Shown: positions 1 to 9,063, counted from the stretch's first letter. The stretch: 64,000 nucleotides of DNA from Gemmatimonadota bacterium (GCA_012960225.1 DUBS01000004.1:90652-154651), one strand, 5' to 3'. Numbers and translations: made by a program. The notes: generated from the letters alone by a model not told the origin.

Positions 1-490
1 CCTCAACAGCCTCCTCTACCCTCGCCCTCAGGTAGCGCTTCCTGTAGAGATCATCAGGTTTGTACTTCGGGTCCTCCCATTCTAGTGGTCTGTCGTCGGT
101 ACTCCAGTTCTTCTTAAGCGTCTGGAAAAGTACCAACGGATTGCGCGACCTATTTCTGAGTTCGTTCTTGGCTAGATTACTCGAGATCGTGTAGATCCAT
201 GTTGAAAATTTCTTCGACTGATCAAACCTGTGTAGATGTCTATAGACTCGAACAAAAGTCTCCTGAATCAGATCTTCACTCCGCTCCCGGTCTCCGATAG
301 TCCGGTAGACAAAATTGAGTAGTCTTTGGTCATAACGTCGGACCAATTCACCAAAGGCCCGATCATCACCGTCTAGTGAAGCTTGAACTACATCTGCGTC
401 ACTGAGTTCGCGAAGCTTGAAGTTTCGCTCATGAGCTTTACCCTCGTGAACAATAGGCTGGACGCTCTCGTCTTCGCGTGTACCGGCCAC
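1..490 (-). CDS. ECF-type RNA polymerase sigma factor, C-terminus cut by window edge
   Basis: Extracytoplasmic-function sigma-70 factor, which directs RNA polymerase to a stress or envelope regulon. Translating the minus strand from a GTG at 490 gives an open frame to base 1. Region 2 is clear: RAFGELVRRYDQRLLNFVYR, then the segment around RERSEDLIQETFVRVYRHL and KFSTWIYTISSNLAKNELRNR, the -10 recognition helix. Region 4 lies off the window. The GTG start is supported by an AAGGAG ribosome-binding site nine bases upstream. It is the last minus-strand gene after the M16 pair, about 170 bp downstream of it, so it may have its own promoter. No anti-sigma factor is visible; it could lie beyond the window edge. 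Confidence 0.9.
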   Translation of the reverse strand, partial: MAGTREDESVQPIVHEGKAHERNFKLRELSDADVVQASLDGDDRAFGELVRRYDQRLLNFVYRTIGDRERSEDLIQETFVRVYRHLHRFDQSKKFSTWIYTISSNLAKNELRNRSRNPLVLFQTLKKNWSTDDRPLEWEDPKYKPDDLYRKRYLRARVEEAVE

Positions 491-658
491 GTCTAAACTC
501 CTTAACTATAGAGAACACTCTTTGCTGGCATATCAGTGTGCAGGCACCATGCCACAAGGAAATGCCCTCTCTTCAATAGGTCTGTCGACCTTGCGTCCTC
601 TCTGTGTGACGCATGCAAACCCTCAATGTGACATCCTACCGCTTCATGTCAGCTCTGA

Positions 659-2011
659 TCAAACAACTTCTAGTGGCCCAAGCTCGAGGGCGTCCACTGA
701 ACCTAAGATACTTTCCGCATCACCAACGATGATAACCTGGACTTCGTCAGGGCGAATATGCGCCCTGACGGCTGATGTTACCTCCTCGGTTGATACCGAA
801 CGGATGTTGTCTCTGTATAGATGGTAGTAGTCGTCCGGAAGACCGTACACGAGGATTTGATTGAGTCGAGAGGCAATCTGGTCAGCAGTCTCAAGGTGCA
901 GACCGAATACTCCGGCAGCGTAGTCACGAGCCGCATCCACTTCCTCTCGTGTCACACCGTCAATCACAAGTGACTCTAGTTCGGAAAGGATTTCCCGAAC
1001 GGCAGAGGCCGTTACCTCATTACCCACAGCAGTTGATACCTGAAAAGGCCCTGGTTGAGAGCGAAAACTGAACCGTGACCTAACTCCATAAGTGAAGCCG
1101 TTTCTTTCTCTGAGGTTCAGATTAAGGCGGCTGGTAAAAGTTCCACCAAGAAGGAGGTTGCCAATCGAGAGTGGAAGATAGTTTGGGGTTGTACGCGCGA
1201 CGCCCACATGCCCTAATCGTACCTCGGACTGCACTGAACCAGGCCGGTCAAGGATCCACACGCGACGCTCGCGTGTTTGTGCATCAACACGGAAGTTGTC
1301 TACCACGGATGAAGAACCGATCCAGGAACCGAAATATTCACCAGAAAGTGACCTGATCTGCTCTGGATCAACGTCACCAACAATGATCAACCCTCCAGAC
1401 CCTGGACGATAGCAAGCTTCCGCATAACCCCTGATTTGATCACGCGTCACTGAGCTAATCGAGGATTCTGTCCCTACCTGTGGCCTAGCGTATGGCAGAC
1501 CCTCTGCGTAGAAGCGACGACTAACTTCATCCGATGCGAGAGCGGACGGGTCCATAGAACGCTGTCGTATGTCCGCGAGCTGTTGTTCACGTACACGGTC
1601 AACTTCAACGCTGGGAAAGTCCGGTTCCAGAGCGACTTCAGCTAGAAGAGCAAATGCTTCTGGAAGTCGATCCGCTAGAACTGATACTGAGATGCTGGTC
1701 CCTTCCCAGCCAGTCGATACCCCAAGTCTTGCACCTATTCCCTCCAGTGCTTCAGCAAGCGAGGAACCGCTGCGTTTCAGAGTACCGCCCTCGAGAGCAT
1801 CACCCGTAAGAACTGCAGTTCCTGCCCGCCCTTCAACCAGGCTCCCCTCCCCCGCCCGAAGAAACAGATTGACACTTACAATTGGTAACCGAGGGAGTAC
1901 GCAAATCTTGAGGTTAAGTCCATTCGGTAGAGGCCCTGTCTGAACTTCTGGAAAATCAAATTGCCGAATTTTTCCACTTACAGGCTGCTGCGTACGATCC
2001 AATAGACTCAA
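659..2011 (-). CDS. M16 peptidase homologue lacking the zinc site (non-catalytic subunit)
   Basis: A 450-residue M16 (pitrilysin/processing-peptidase) fold protein. At the position of the HxxEH zinc motif it reads GTAVLTGDALEGGT (residues 64-77), so both His and the catalytic Glu are replaced by V67, G70 and D71. The rest of the fold is kept, including an R/Y-type segment near NGFTYGVRSRFSF in the C-terminal half. In bacterial and mitochondrial M16 heterodimers one subunit is catalytic and the other only binds substrate. This fits the non-catalytic partner of the gene immediately upstream, whose stop codon overlaps this start by four bases (ATGA). No signal peptide is evident at the chosen start. 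Confidence 0.9.
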   Translation of the reverse strand: MSLLDRTQQPVSGKIRQFDFPEVQTGPLPNGLNLKICVLPRLPIVSVNLFLRAGEGSLVEGRAGTAVLTGDALEGGTLKRSGSSLAEALEGIGARLGVSTGWEGTSISVSVLADRLPEAFALLAEVALEPDFPSVEVDRVREQQLADIRQRSMDPSALASDEVSRRFYAEGLPYARPQVGTESSISSVTRDQIRGYAEACYRPGSGGLIIVGDVDPEQIRSLSGEYFGSWIGSSSVVDNFRVDAQTRERRVWILDRPGSVQSEVRLGHVGVARTTPNYLPLSIGNLLLGGTFTSRLNLNLRERNGFTYGVRSRFSFRSQPGPFQVSTAVGNEVTASAVREILSELESLVIDGVTREEVDAARDYAAGVFGLHLETADQIASRLNQILVYGLPDDYYHLYRDNIRSVSTEEVTSAVRAHIRPDEVQVIIVGDAESILGSVDALELGPLEVV

Positions 2012-3285
2012 GATTTCCTCTTTGGCTCATAAACAAGGACTGCCCGATTATCAGAGCCGAGTTGTGAGGTTGCAAAGTCCCTGATCTGCTCTACCGTCAC
2101 TGCTCTGAGTCGATCTATTTCGTGGTTCAAGCGATCAGGGTCATCAAAGTAGAGGTCAAACATCGAGAGTAGGTTAGCCCTCTCACCCACATGCTCTAGC
2201 GCTCTTACCAAGTCGGTTTCGGTCAGAGCTATCGCACGATCAACCTCACTTTGTTTTGCTTCTGCTAAAGCCTCAATCTCTTCCGTAAGTGCTGCTTCAA
2301 GTTGTTCAGGTGTCGAATCAGGATATCCAGTCGCCCAAGTAAGAAGCATGGAAGCGTTGGTTAGAAGGGGAAACGCATAAGTCACAACCCCCTTCGCAAC
2401 ACGGCGCTCACGAACAAGTGCACGGTAAAGACGGGACGCGCGTCCCATTCCAAGCAGTGCCCGAGAGACCTCGGCAACCGCAAAGTCCTCTGAGGAATAG
2501 GGGGGAATGCGGAATCCCATGATGACCCGTGCCAGCGGCACTTCTGCGAAAACGTGCTCTCGAACAGTGTCACCGATGATCGGTTCCAAACACGGGTCTC
2601 CCGGAAGTGGCGGGATAGGCGCTCCGGCTTCGATCTCTCCGAAATAGCGCTGGACAAGATTTATGACCTGAGATTCGTCAAAATCACCCGCGATCGTTAA
2701 CACAGCGTTATTCGGGACATAGTACGTACTAAAAAATGCGGCCACATCTTCGAGTGTTGCAGCATCCAGATCTTCTACCGACCCAATCACCGGGTGGTGA
2801 TAAGGATGATCCTTTGGGTAGATCAATGCCTGAAGGCGTTGGTCCCAGTCACCATATGGCTGGTTATCATACCGTTGGCGTTTCTCATTCTTCACGACAT
2901 CGCGTTGGTTGTCGAGCTTCTCCTGGTCCATTGCCGGAAGCATCCAGCCCATCCGGTCAGATTCGAGCCAAAGTGCAAGTTCCAGGTCTCGGGAAGGAAC
3001 TGTCTCAAAGTAGTTGGTCCGATCGAACCAGGTGGTCGCGTTAAGGGTCCCTCCAGCACATTCGATCAATTCAAAATGCTTGTTTTTAGGGACATGCTTG
3101 GAGCCCTGGAACATCATGTGCTCAAACAGGTGTGCGAAGCCCGTGTGGCCGGGAAGTTCGTTTCTAGACCCAACCCCATACCAAATATTCACTGCCACTA
3201 TCGGCACAGTGTTGTCCTGGGAAAGGACTATCTTTAGACCATTATCCAGACAATGGCGCTCCAAGGGGATCGCAAGTTGATTCAT
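2008..3285 (-). CDS. M16 family zinc metallopeptidase, catalytic subunit
   Basis: A 425-residue M16 peptidase. The inverted zinc motif is intact as HLFEH (H52, E55, H56), with the third ligand expected at E134 in RDVVKNEKRQR, the usual spacing of about 76 residues. It should degrade peptides in the M16 clamshell chamber, probably as a heterodimer with the inactive homologue encoded next. The start overlaps the gpmI stop and its stop overlaps the next start, each by four bases (ATGA), so gpmI and both M16 subunits look translationally coupled. No signal peptide is visible, so the enzyme may be cytoplasmic, or the true export signal may be missing from this start. Confidence 0.93.
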   Translation of the reverse strand: MNQLAIPLERHCLDNGLKIVLSQDNTVPIVAVNIWYGVGSRNELPGHTGFAHLFEHMMFQGSKHVPKNKHFELIECAGGTLNATTWFDRTNYFETVPSRDLELALWLESDRMGWMLPAMDQEKLDNQRDVVKNEKRQRYDNQPYGDWDQRLQALIYPKDHPYHHPVIGSVEDLDAATLEDVAAFFSTYYVPNNAVLTIAGDFDESQVINLVQRYFGEIEAGAPIPPLPGDPCLEPIIGDTVREHVFAEVPLARVIMGFRIPPYSSEDFAVAEVSRALLGMGRASRLYRALVRERRVAKGVVTYAFPLLTNASMLLTWATGYPDSTPEQLEAALTEEIEALAEAKQSEVDRAIALTETDLVRALEHVGERANLLSMFDLYFDDPDRLNHEIDRLRAVTVEQIRDFATSQLGSDNRAVLVYEPKRKS

Positions 3286-4844
3286 GCGCCCATATCCGGG
3301 TCATCACGTCTTGCAGTAGTAACCAGATTTTTTCCAGTCATCTGTTCAGGAAAAGAAATGCCCATGAAATGCAACACCGTTGGCGCAACATCAGCCAAGA
3401 GCCCAGGGACCTCTAGTTCATGTGCGGCATCGCGGGGATCAAAGACGATGAAGTCCACTGGCTCAACTGTGTGAGCTGTATGAACATCTCCGTTGTCGTT
3501 GAGCATCTTCTCAGCATTTCCGTGGTCAGCAGTGACCAACGCAACCCAGTCTGGGTGATCCGTGACCGAATGAATCAGTTCACCGAGGCATGAATCAACT
3601 ACTTCAACAGCTTCGATTGCAGCTTGGATTGAACCCGTGTGCCCTACCATGTCCGGATTCGCAAAATTTACCAAGATGAAGTCATGCCTCCCATCGCGAA
3701 TAGCCTCCGTAACCACATTCGCTACCGGTAGAGCGCTCATCTCGGGCTGAAGATCATAGGTAGCAACTTTTGGAGAGGGCACGAGAACGCGATCCTCACC
3801 ATCGAACGGGGTTTCCTCTCCCCCGTTAAAAAAATATGTGACGTGCGCGTACTTCTCCGTTTCCGCGGTTTTCAATTGTTGGTGCCCATCTCGGGAAATC
3901 AGTTCTGAAAGACATGCCTCCAGACGCTCTAGCGGAAAAGCCACTGAGACAGGAAGCGTCGGATCGTATTCAGCCATGGTCACAACGCGACCGGGGATAG
4001 CTCCTTCTCGTTTGAAGGTATCGAAATCGTTGAGAGTCATCGCCGAGGTAAGCTGCCGCATACGATCAGCACGAAAGTTCATTAGTAGCAAGGCATCCGC
4101 CTCGCTGATTCCTGCCTCACCAATACCACGTATCCCAGTGGGCTCAATGAACTCATCGGTAACACCAAGAGCGTAGCTCTCCTCAAGGAAATCCGGAGAG
4201 CCCATCCAGTTCCCAGCTTGACCATTAACAATCAATTCGTAAGCGCGTCTCGTCCGGTCCCAGCGATTATCCCTATCCATCGCCCAATATCGACCAATAA
4301 CTGAAGCAACAGCCCAATCGGTGCCCTTCATACAAAGCTGCCCGATTTCTTTGACGTAATCAGTTCCAGCCTTGGGAGAAGCGTCACGTCCATCCATGAA
4401 ACAATGCAGCCGCACCGGAATGTCTGACGGAAGAAGATTTAGGACGGCTGCAAAGTGCCTTATATGACTATGGACTCCTCCGTCCGAGAGCAGGCCAGCG
4501 ATGTGAAGGGCCCCTCCACTCCTCCTTAACCCTGCAACAAGAATCTCAAGACCCAGGTGATCGACAAGCACTCCGTCCGCGATTGCTTTATCAATGCGAG
4601 CTAAATTCTGCGGAACAATCCGTCCTCCTCCCAGATTGAGGTGCCCGACTTCAGAGTTACCCATCTGATCAGCAGGAAGCCCAACATCAACACCCGAACA
4701 AGCAAGTCGAGTCCGAGGGCAATGATCGTAGAGTTCACGGAAGTGTGGCACATTCGCGAATTCAATCGCATTCCCCGGAGTCGGAGGTTCCTCGAAGTCG
4801 GAGTGACCCCAGCCGTCTAGAATGATTAGGAGAACCTTTCTCAT
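3282..4844 (-). CDS. gpmI: 2,3-bisphosphoglycerate-independent phosphoglycerate mutase
   Basis: Converts 3-phosphoglycerate to 2-phosphoglycerate in glycolysis and gluconeogenesis with two manganese ions. The 520-residue length matches the family. The alkaline-phosphatase-like metal site begins with LIILDGWGHS (D10), and the phosphorylated serine is S64 in QMGNSEVGHLNLGGG. FMDGRDASPKAG, RYWAMDRDNRWDR and VTADHGNAEKM are the other signature blocks. It is the first gene of a minus-strand run with the M16 peptidase pair, sharing a 4-bp overlap. It diverges from the aminotransferase, leaving about 130 bp for two promoters. Confidence 0.97.
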   Translation of the reverse strand: MRKVLLIILDGWGHSDFEEPPTPGNAIEFANVPHFRELYDHCPRTRLACSGVDVGLPADQMGNSEVGHLNLGGGRIVPQNLARIDKAIADGVLVDHLGLEILVAGLRRSGGALHIAGLLSDGGVHSHIRHFAAVLNLLPSDIPVRLHCFMDGRDASPKAGTDYVKEIGQLCMKGTDWAVASVIGRYWAMDRDNRWDRTRRAYELIVNGQAGNWMGSPDFLEESYALGVTDEFIEPTGIRGIGEAGISEADALLLMNFRADRMRQLTSAMTLNDFDTFKREGAIPGRVVTMAEYDPTLPVSVAFPLERLEACLSELISRDGHQQLKTAETEKYAHVTYFFNGGEETPFDGEDRVLVPSPKVATYDLQPEMSALPVANVVTEAIRDGRHDFILVNFANPDMVGHTGSIQAAIEAVEVVDSCLGELIHSVTDHPDWVALVTADHGNAEKMLNDNGDVHTAHTVEPVDFIVFDPRDAAHELEVPGLLADVAPTVLHFMGISFPEQMTGKNLVTTARRDDPDMGA

Positions 4845-4977
4845 CTTAGAATTCTAACAGGTCAATGCTGTGTTTAGGCCACTTTGGATTTAGAGCCTGA
4901 TCCGAGTACCAATGTTTACTCTTGGTACAGACCCACATACAGTGGTCACTTCGACACCTAATCAAGGAGACCTAGAC

Positions 4978-6096
4978 GTGCGCTATACCCCTTTTCGCAT
5001 GGAGCGGTGGCAGTCGACTTACGAGCACCGAGTGCGATACAACCTCTCTGAGAGTGCGGTGCACCCGCTCACGGTTGGCGAACTCTTTGAGATTGCCGGA
5101 GAGGAAAATGGCACTGACCAAATCGAATTGGGATACGGTCAGTCCAACGGGTCTGACAAGCTAAGAGAGAGAATCGCTTCGCTCTATTCAGGCGCAACAG
5201 AAGACTCCGTACTCGTCACCATAGGTGGCGCAGAAGCTAATTTTACATGTTTTTGGCATCTCTTTGAATCACAGGGTAAAGCCGCAGTCATGCTGCCCAC
5301 ATACGGACAAGTCCCCGGGTTAATTGAGTCTTTCGACAATCAGATTCTGCCGGTGAATCTGGTGGAAGAAGAGGGATGGCAACCTGATCTATCTGAACTT
5401 GAGGCGGCACTTCATGAAGGGGCTCGCTTTGTAATTATTACACACCCGAACAATCCCACCGGGGCCGCACTATCTCGTGAGTCAATGCAGGCGATCGCAG
5501 AACTCACTGAACAGCATGGTGCTTGGATCATGTCTGATGAAGTCTACCAGGGCGCTGAAACCAACGGGGAGATCTCGCCTTCCTTTTGGGGCTGCCACGA
5601 CCGTGTCCTGATTACGAACTCGATGTCGAAAGCTTATGGTATGCCTGGTCTTCGGCTCGGGTGGATCGTCGGACCTCCGGACTTAGTAACAGAGCTTTGG
5701 GGCCGGACTGACTACACCAGCATCGCTCCCCCAACTCTATCAGATGTTCTTGCTTGTATGGCTCTTGAGCCCGCAACGAGGGCACGCATTCTAGATCGCA
5801 CAGGAGAAATCACGCGTGCTAACTTGGGACTCTTAGAAACGTGGATGGCAACACAAGAAGGGCGCTTCACATATCGCCCACCGGATGCCGGAGCGTTCTG
5901 CTTCACCCGCTATTCTGCTAACATCAATTCAACAGAGTTTGCCGAAAAGCTCAGAGTCGAAAAAGATGTCCTTGTGGTACCCGGTGATCACTTTGGAATG
6001 GACCACTATCTGCGTCTCGGATTTGGCGCCCCTGAAGAAATCCTGCTTGCAGCACTTAATCTCCTAGAAGAGGCATTCGACGAGGTGACGACTTGA
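4978..6096 (+). CDS. PLP-dependent class I/II aminotransferase
   Basis: A fold-type I aminotransferase. Signature elements are HPNNPTGAAL (pyridoxal-phosphate site Asn), MSDEVYQG (Asp that contacts the pyridine nitrogen, plus Tyr) and NSMSKAYGMPGLRLGW with the Schiff-base lysine near residue 218. The substrate cannot be fixed from sequence. I place the start at the GTG at 4978 because AAGGAG lies eight bases upstream; an ATG at 4912 in the same frame would add 22 residues that look unlike the family N-terminus. Its stop overlaps the TTG start of the following lipoprotein gene, so the two are probably co-translated. Confidence 0.88.
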   Translation: MRYTPFRMERWQSTYEHRVRYNLSESAVHPLTVGELFEIAGEENGTDQIELGYGQSNGSDKLRERIASLYSGATEDSVLVTIGGAEANFTCFWHLFESQGKAAVMLPTYGQVPGLIESFDNQILPVNLVEEEGWQPDLSELEAALHEGARFVIITHPNNPTGAALSRESMQAIAELTEQHGAWIMSDEVYQGAETNGEISPSFWGCHDRVLITNSMSKAYGMPGLRLGWIVGPPDLVTELWGRTDYTSIAPPTLSDVLACMALEPATRARILDRTGEITRANLGLLETWMATQEGRFTYRPPDAGAFCFTRYSANINSTEFAEKLRVEKDVLVVPGDHFGMDHYLRLGFGAPEEILLAALNLLEEAFDEVTT

Positions 6097-6842
6097 AATT
6101 GAAAAAGCAACACTTGCTAGTTCCCATGCTAGCAAGCATAGGAACTATGGTCGGGTGTATTGGGCCTGAATCTTCCAACGTATCGAGTGAACTCCAGCCA
6201 GGCGCGCGGTACCAACCGGGTACGGAGATGGGAATCTATACCCCTGAGCAGCACACCAACTATGACGGTCGTTTCATTGTGAGTGCGAGCCAGGTTTATC
6301 ACTTGGGGACACTGGATGATACTTCTCCCTGGGATCACATGGGCGATGATGGCAGTAGCGTGCAAGCGGTAGGCGGCACGATTGAGCTTGATGTCGATGA
6401 ACGAGCCAACACTGGCACCTTCCGAGCTGAACTTGACCTTCCAGAGGGGCACTATGTAGTTGAACTCGATCGATTTGAGGAATTCTCACCATGCCAGGAT
6501 GGGGGTATCGCAGCATTCCTCTATGAGCACGGCAATGCCGGCTGCGGTGATGCGAACTGGCCCAAGAGTCTTCTATACCTAGCCGGGTGGGGTTGGGGAA
6601 GCGCAACGCTTGATGGTGCGACACTCTACGACGAGCACCAGATTCACTTCATGATTACACAAGGAATGAGAGATCGTGAAACACTGGTTGTCCGGACAGG
6701 TACAGGAACTGATGCCGGAGCAGTTAATCCGGCTCAGATGCAACTAGATTTCTATATCAGAAGCCCTGAATCCAATGAGAGAAACCATCCGACGCGGGAG
6801 GTGTTTGATCACTTCTTTGCGATGGAAGTCACCTGGCGCTAG
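6093..6842 (+). CDS. predicted lipoprotein of unknown function
   Basis: A 249-residue exported protein of unrecognised family. The N-terminus is Lys-rich, then hydrophobic, and ends in MVGC, a plausible but non-ideal lipobox at about residue 22. The body is acidic and aromatic with two Cys pairs around CQDGGIAAFLYEHGNAGC, suggesting a disulfide outside the cytoplasm. The TTG start overlaps the aminotransferase stop, with a GAGGTGA ribosome-binding site inside the upstream gene, so translation is coupled. No catalytic motif is visible. Confidence 0.75.
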   Translation: MKLKKQHLLVPMLASIGTMVGCIGPESSNVSSELQPGARYQPGTEMGIYTPEQHTNYDGRFIVSASQVYHLGTLDDTSPWDHMGDDGSSVQAVGGTIELDVDERANTGTFRAELDLPEGHYVVELDRFEEFSPCQDGGIAAFLYEHGNAGCGDANWPKSLLYLAGWGWGSATLDGATLYDEHQIHFMITQGMRDRETLVVRTGTGTDAGAVNPAQMQLDFYIRSPESNERNHPTREVFDHFFAMEVTWR

Positions 6843-6883
6843 GAAGGCTACCCTAAGAATCTGAGATCAGAATTCAGGAGTGA

Positions 6884-7252
6884 CTAGAAGAGTTTCCGCA
6901 CGTTCTCGAGTGGGCGACCAATCACAACACGCCCCGACCGCTCAACGATCGGACGTTGGAGTAGCCCTGGCTCAGCTACTATCGCATCCAGAATTGTATC
7001 ATCATCTAAGTTCGGGTCCTCTAGACCCATCTCCCTATAGGACTTCTCTCGAATCCGGAGTAGGTCACGTGGAATTAGAGCCCCTTTCCGAAGCAGCGCG
7101 ACCAAGTCTTCTTTTGTAAGGGGCTCCAAGAAATAGTTCACTCGCCTGAAGCTGACACCTTCTTCCTCAAGAAGCTTCACGAGCTTCCGACATGTTGTTC
7201 AGGTCGGTTTCTCGTAGATAGTGACCGACTCGTCAGGTATTGGAAGACTCAT
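6884..7252 (-). CDS. ArsC/Spx-family oxidoreductase with in-frame UGA (predicted selenocysteine)
   Basis: Reading from the ATG at 7252, the frame is open to 6884 except for one TGA at 7201-7199. The translation around it is TIYEKPT-(TGA)-TTCRKLVKLL, where the ArsC family has its catalytic Cys (YxxPxCxxCR pattern). Read as selenocysteine the protein is 122 residues, the normal ArsC length, with a UxxC redox motif (U18, C21). The three arginines that hold arsenate in E. coli ArsC have counterparts: R62 (IPRDLLR), R100 (LLQRPIV) and R113 (VIGRPLE). A SECIS-like hairpin follows the TGA. The alternative is a shorter product from the GTG at 7180, but that would lack the whole active-site loop. Nine bases separate it from the deiodinase-like gene upstream, implying an operon. 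The exact substrate is unknown. Confidence 0.85.
7170..7188 (-). promoter_or_regulatory. candidate bacterial SECIS hairpin
   Basis: Immediately downstream of the in-frame TGA on the minus strand, GGAAGCU (7188-7182) pairs with AGCUUCU (7176-7170). This gives six Watson-Crick pairs plus one G-U, closed by a 5-nt loop CGUGA. The loop begins 17 nt after the TGA, and its second base is G. Both agree with the general bacterial SECIS pattern of a hairpin loop about 16-37 nt from the UGA with a G in the first two loop positions. It lies inside the coding sequence, as bacterial SECIS elements do. SelB binding is inferred. Confidence 0.7.
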
Positions 7253-7261
7253 GTGTGATAC

Positions 7262-7942
7262 CTATTCAGATCGATCCACAACAATAGCGATATCCTCTAT
7301 CGACTTTTTCGTGATCTCTGGGACCGTGGCACCTTCCTCTGGATATCCACAGACAAGCACTAGGAATGCACGCTCGTTATCCGGCCTGTCGAGCACATGA
7401 TTAAGGAACTTCATCGGCGACGGTGTATGTGTCAGCGTAACGAGACCAGCATAATGAAGAGCAGTGATAAGCATCCCCGTAGCAATACCAACTGATTCTG
7501 TCACATAGTAATTCTTTGCCTTAGTCCCGTCAGAAAGTACTTTGTAGCTCTCTGCGAATATGACGATGAGCCACGGCGCATCCTCAAGGAATGGCTTGTT
7601 TTCATCGGTTCCGAGGTGTTCTAAGGCATCAAGCCACTCTTTTGGGGCTTTCTCTTGGTAAAACTGCCTTTCCTCCTCTTCGGCTGCTTCACGAATACGG
7701 GACTTGAGTTCCGGATCACCCACCATGACGAAGCGCCAAGGCTGACGATTCGCACCATTTGGGGCAGTCCCGGCAGCTAGAATACAGTTCTCAATTACGT
7801 CCTTCGGCACAGGTCGGTCAGAAAATTCCCTCACCGTGCGGCGACGTCTCATCTTAGCAAGAAACGCCTCAGCCTCCCGCCGCATCTCTTCCGGAGGAAG
7901 TTCCTCATATGTAGAAAGCGGAATATAGTTCGCTCGCGCCAT
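7262..7942 (-). CDS. iodotyrosine deiodinase-like nitroreductase-family flavoprotein
   Basis: FMN-dependent nitroreductase superfamily, closest in sequence feel to bacterial homologues of iodotyrosine deiodinase, which reductively remove halogen from halotyrosines. The N-terminal [16 protein letters not shown], the FMN-binding [10 protein letters not shown] and [13 protein letters not shown], and [15 protein letters not shown] are typical of that branch. The zwitterion-binding triad of the deiodinases (Glu, then Tyr at +4, then Lys at +21; human E157/Y161/K182) is present as E91, Y95 and K116 with identical spacing. Length is 226 residues with no membrane anchor, as in bacterial forms. It sits between a secreted unknown and the ArsC-like selenoprotein gene in one apparent operon. 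A generic nitroreductase is the fallback call. Confidence 0.88.
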   Translation of the reverse strand: MARANYIPLSTYEELPPEEMRREAEAFLAKMRRRRTVREFSDRPVPKDVIENCILAAGTAPNGANRQPWRFVMVGDPELKSRIREAAEEEERQFYQEKAPKEWLDALEHLGTDENKPFLEDAPWLIVIFAESYKVLSDGTKAKNYYVTESVGIATGMLITALHYAGLVTLTHTPSPMKFLNHVLDRPDNERAFLVLVCGYPEEGATVPEITKKSIEDIAIVVDRSE

Positions 7943-7962
7943 GGAGTATCCGGAATCAGTGG

Positions 7963-8532
7963 TTAGTGGATCAACTCGCCAAACAGCTTAACGAACGAAT
8001 CAGCTACCTCCGACTGAGCAAGCACTTCTGCTGGAGAAATCCCAAGCGTTTGAGCCAGAAGTCTGACATTGACCAGTACAACAATTTCAGCGGATTTAAG
8101 TTGGATATCAGACCATCCGCTCTCGGGCGTGCTCCTGTATTGTTGGTATAGTGTAGCAATCTCACCAGCCGAACTCTGTTCGGGTATCGGCAGATGGAGA
8201 GCAGCCGCACTGACCCCGTAGCGCGCAGCCAGTTCTGCCCAGCTCCGGCCCGAACGCCTCAGGGCTACCAACGCTTCTGTGGAGACGCCAGTCCTTTCCG
8301 CGATGAATAGGGCTACCGGAATCTCGTCTTCATCAAGTTCCCATTCATTCAGAATCGCAAGCTCAGTTGGAGGTAGAGCGAAAAACTCTCCCACTGCCCG
8401 AAAATATCCTTGCCGCACAACCTCCGATGCTGGAGTTTGAGTCTGAGCGAGCGCTGGTACACAAATCACGCCTAAGAATGGCAGTGATAACAGCCAGGCA
8501 CGATTCGTAGGTCCTACCTGAGAAAGTCTCAT
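7963..8532 (-). CDS. exported protein of unknown function
   Basis: From the ATG at 8532 the product starts [20 protein letters not shown] and has a standard signal peptide ending near ALAQT, followed by about 160 mature residues. The frame remains open up to 8601, but that extension would put 23 charged residues before the signal. The mature part is helical-looking ([40 protein letters not shown]), which suggests small helical repeats, but I do not recognise a family. It ends 20 bp before the deiodinase-like gene and is probably the first gene of that operon. Confidence 0.7.
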   Translation of the reverse strand: MRLSQVGPTNRAWLLSLPFLGVICVPALAQTQTPASEVVRQGYFRAVGEFFALPPTELAILNEWELDEDEIPVALFIAERTGVSTEALVALRRSGRSWAELAARYGVSAAALHLPIPEQSSAGEIATLYQQYRSTPESGWSDIQLKSAEIVVLVNVRLLAQTLGISPAEVLAQSEVADSFVKLFGELIH

Positions 8533-8712
8533 ACAGCAAATCTTCTTGTCGTGGGCTCTCGGTGCCAGAGGGGACAGTCTGCGATAGTCTTTCCTATCCA
8601 CAGCGAGAACAATTCAATCATTCAGGCCGAATGTAACGAAACCGATCTGGCATGACTCTTGATACTAGATAAGAACAAGAGCGGGTCATAGCACGCCAAC
8701 GGTGAGGTCACC

Positions 8713-9012
8713 ATGAAAAACGGCGGAAAGCAAAGTAACGACAAACAGGCCCGAGGCCCACGTACTACCTCAGTCATTACCGAACAACGGAAAAATGTCG
8801 TGGACTCGGATGCACACGTGGTCTTTGACTTTACGGACCTCCATAAGCCAGCAGTCTCCGATCTTGCCTTAGTTCTCACTGCACGCCTACAAACACCTCT
8901 AAGTGAGAGCGTTTGGGCTCGGAAGATTCATCCGAGAACTGCAGAGATCCTTCGGGCACTGAGACTAGACCACATGTTCCCGCGCTATCCCAACCCCGAC
9001 CATCTCCATTAA
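8713..9012 (+). CDS. small hypothetical protein (99 aa)
   Basis: A short open frame preceded by GGTGAGG at a good distance from the ATG. The N-terminal 30 residues are polar and low in structure. The rest, VVFDFTDLHKPAVSDLALVL and VWARKIHPRTAEILRALRLD, looks like a compact alpha/beta fold and is vaguely STAS-like, but without enough signal to assign. It diverges from the secreted-protein operon and converges on the M28 peptidase gene. It could be spurious, but composition and ribosome-binding site argue for a real gene. Confidence 0.55.
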   Translation: MKNGGKQSNDKQARGPRTTSVITEQRKNVVDSDAHVVFDFTDLHKPAVSDLALVLTARLQTPLSESVWARKIHPRTAEILRALRLDHMFPRYPNPDHLH

Positions 9013-9063
9013 TGGGCACCGTGACACCGTCCTAGTACGAGGACGACTAGTACAGCCCGCCTA

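Noticed and set aside
6884-7180. Stand-alone 98-aa ArsC-like protein from the GTG at 7180
   Set aside because: It would start after the active-site loop; the frame continues upstream through one TGA at the catalytic position to a proper ATG, so the longer selenoprotein reading explains the data better.
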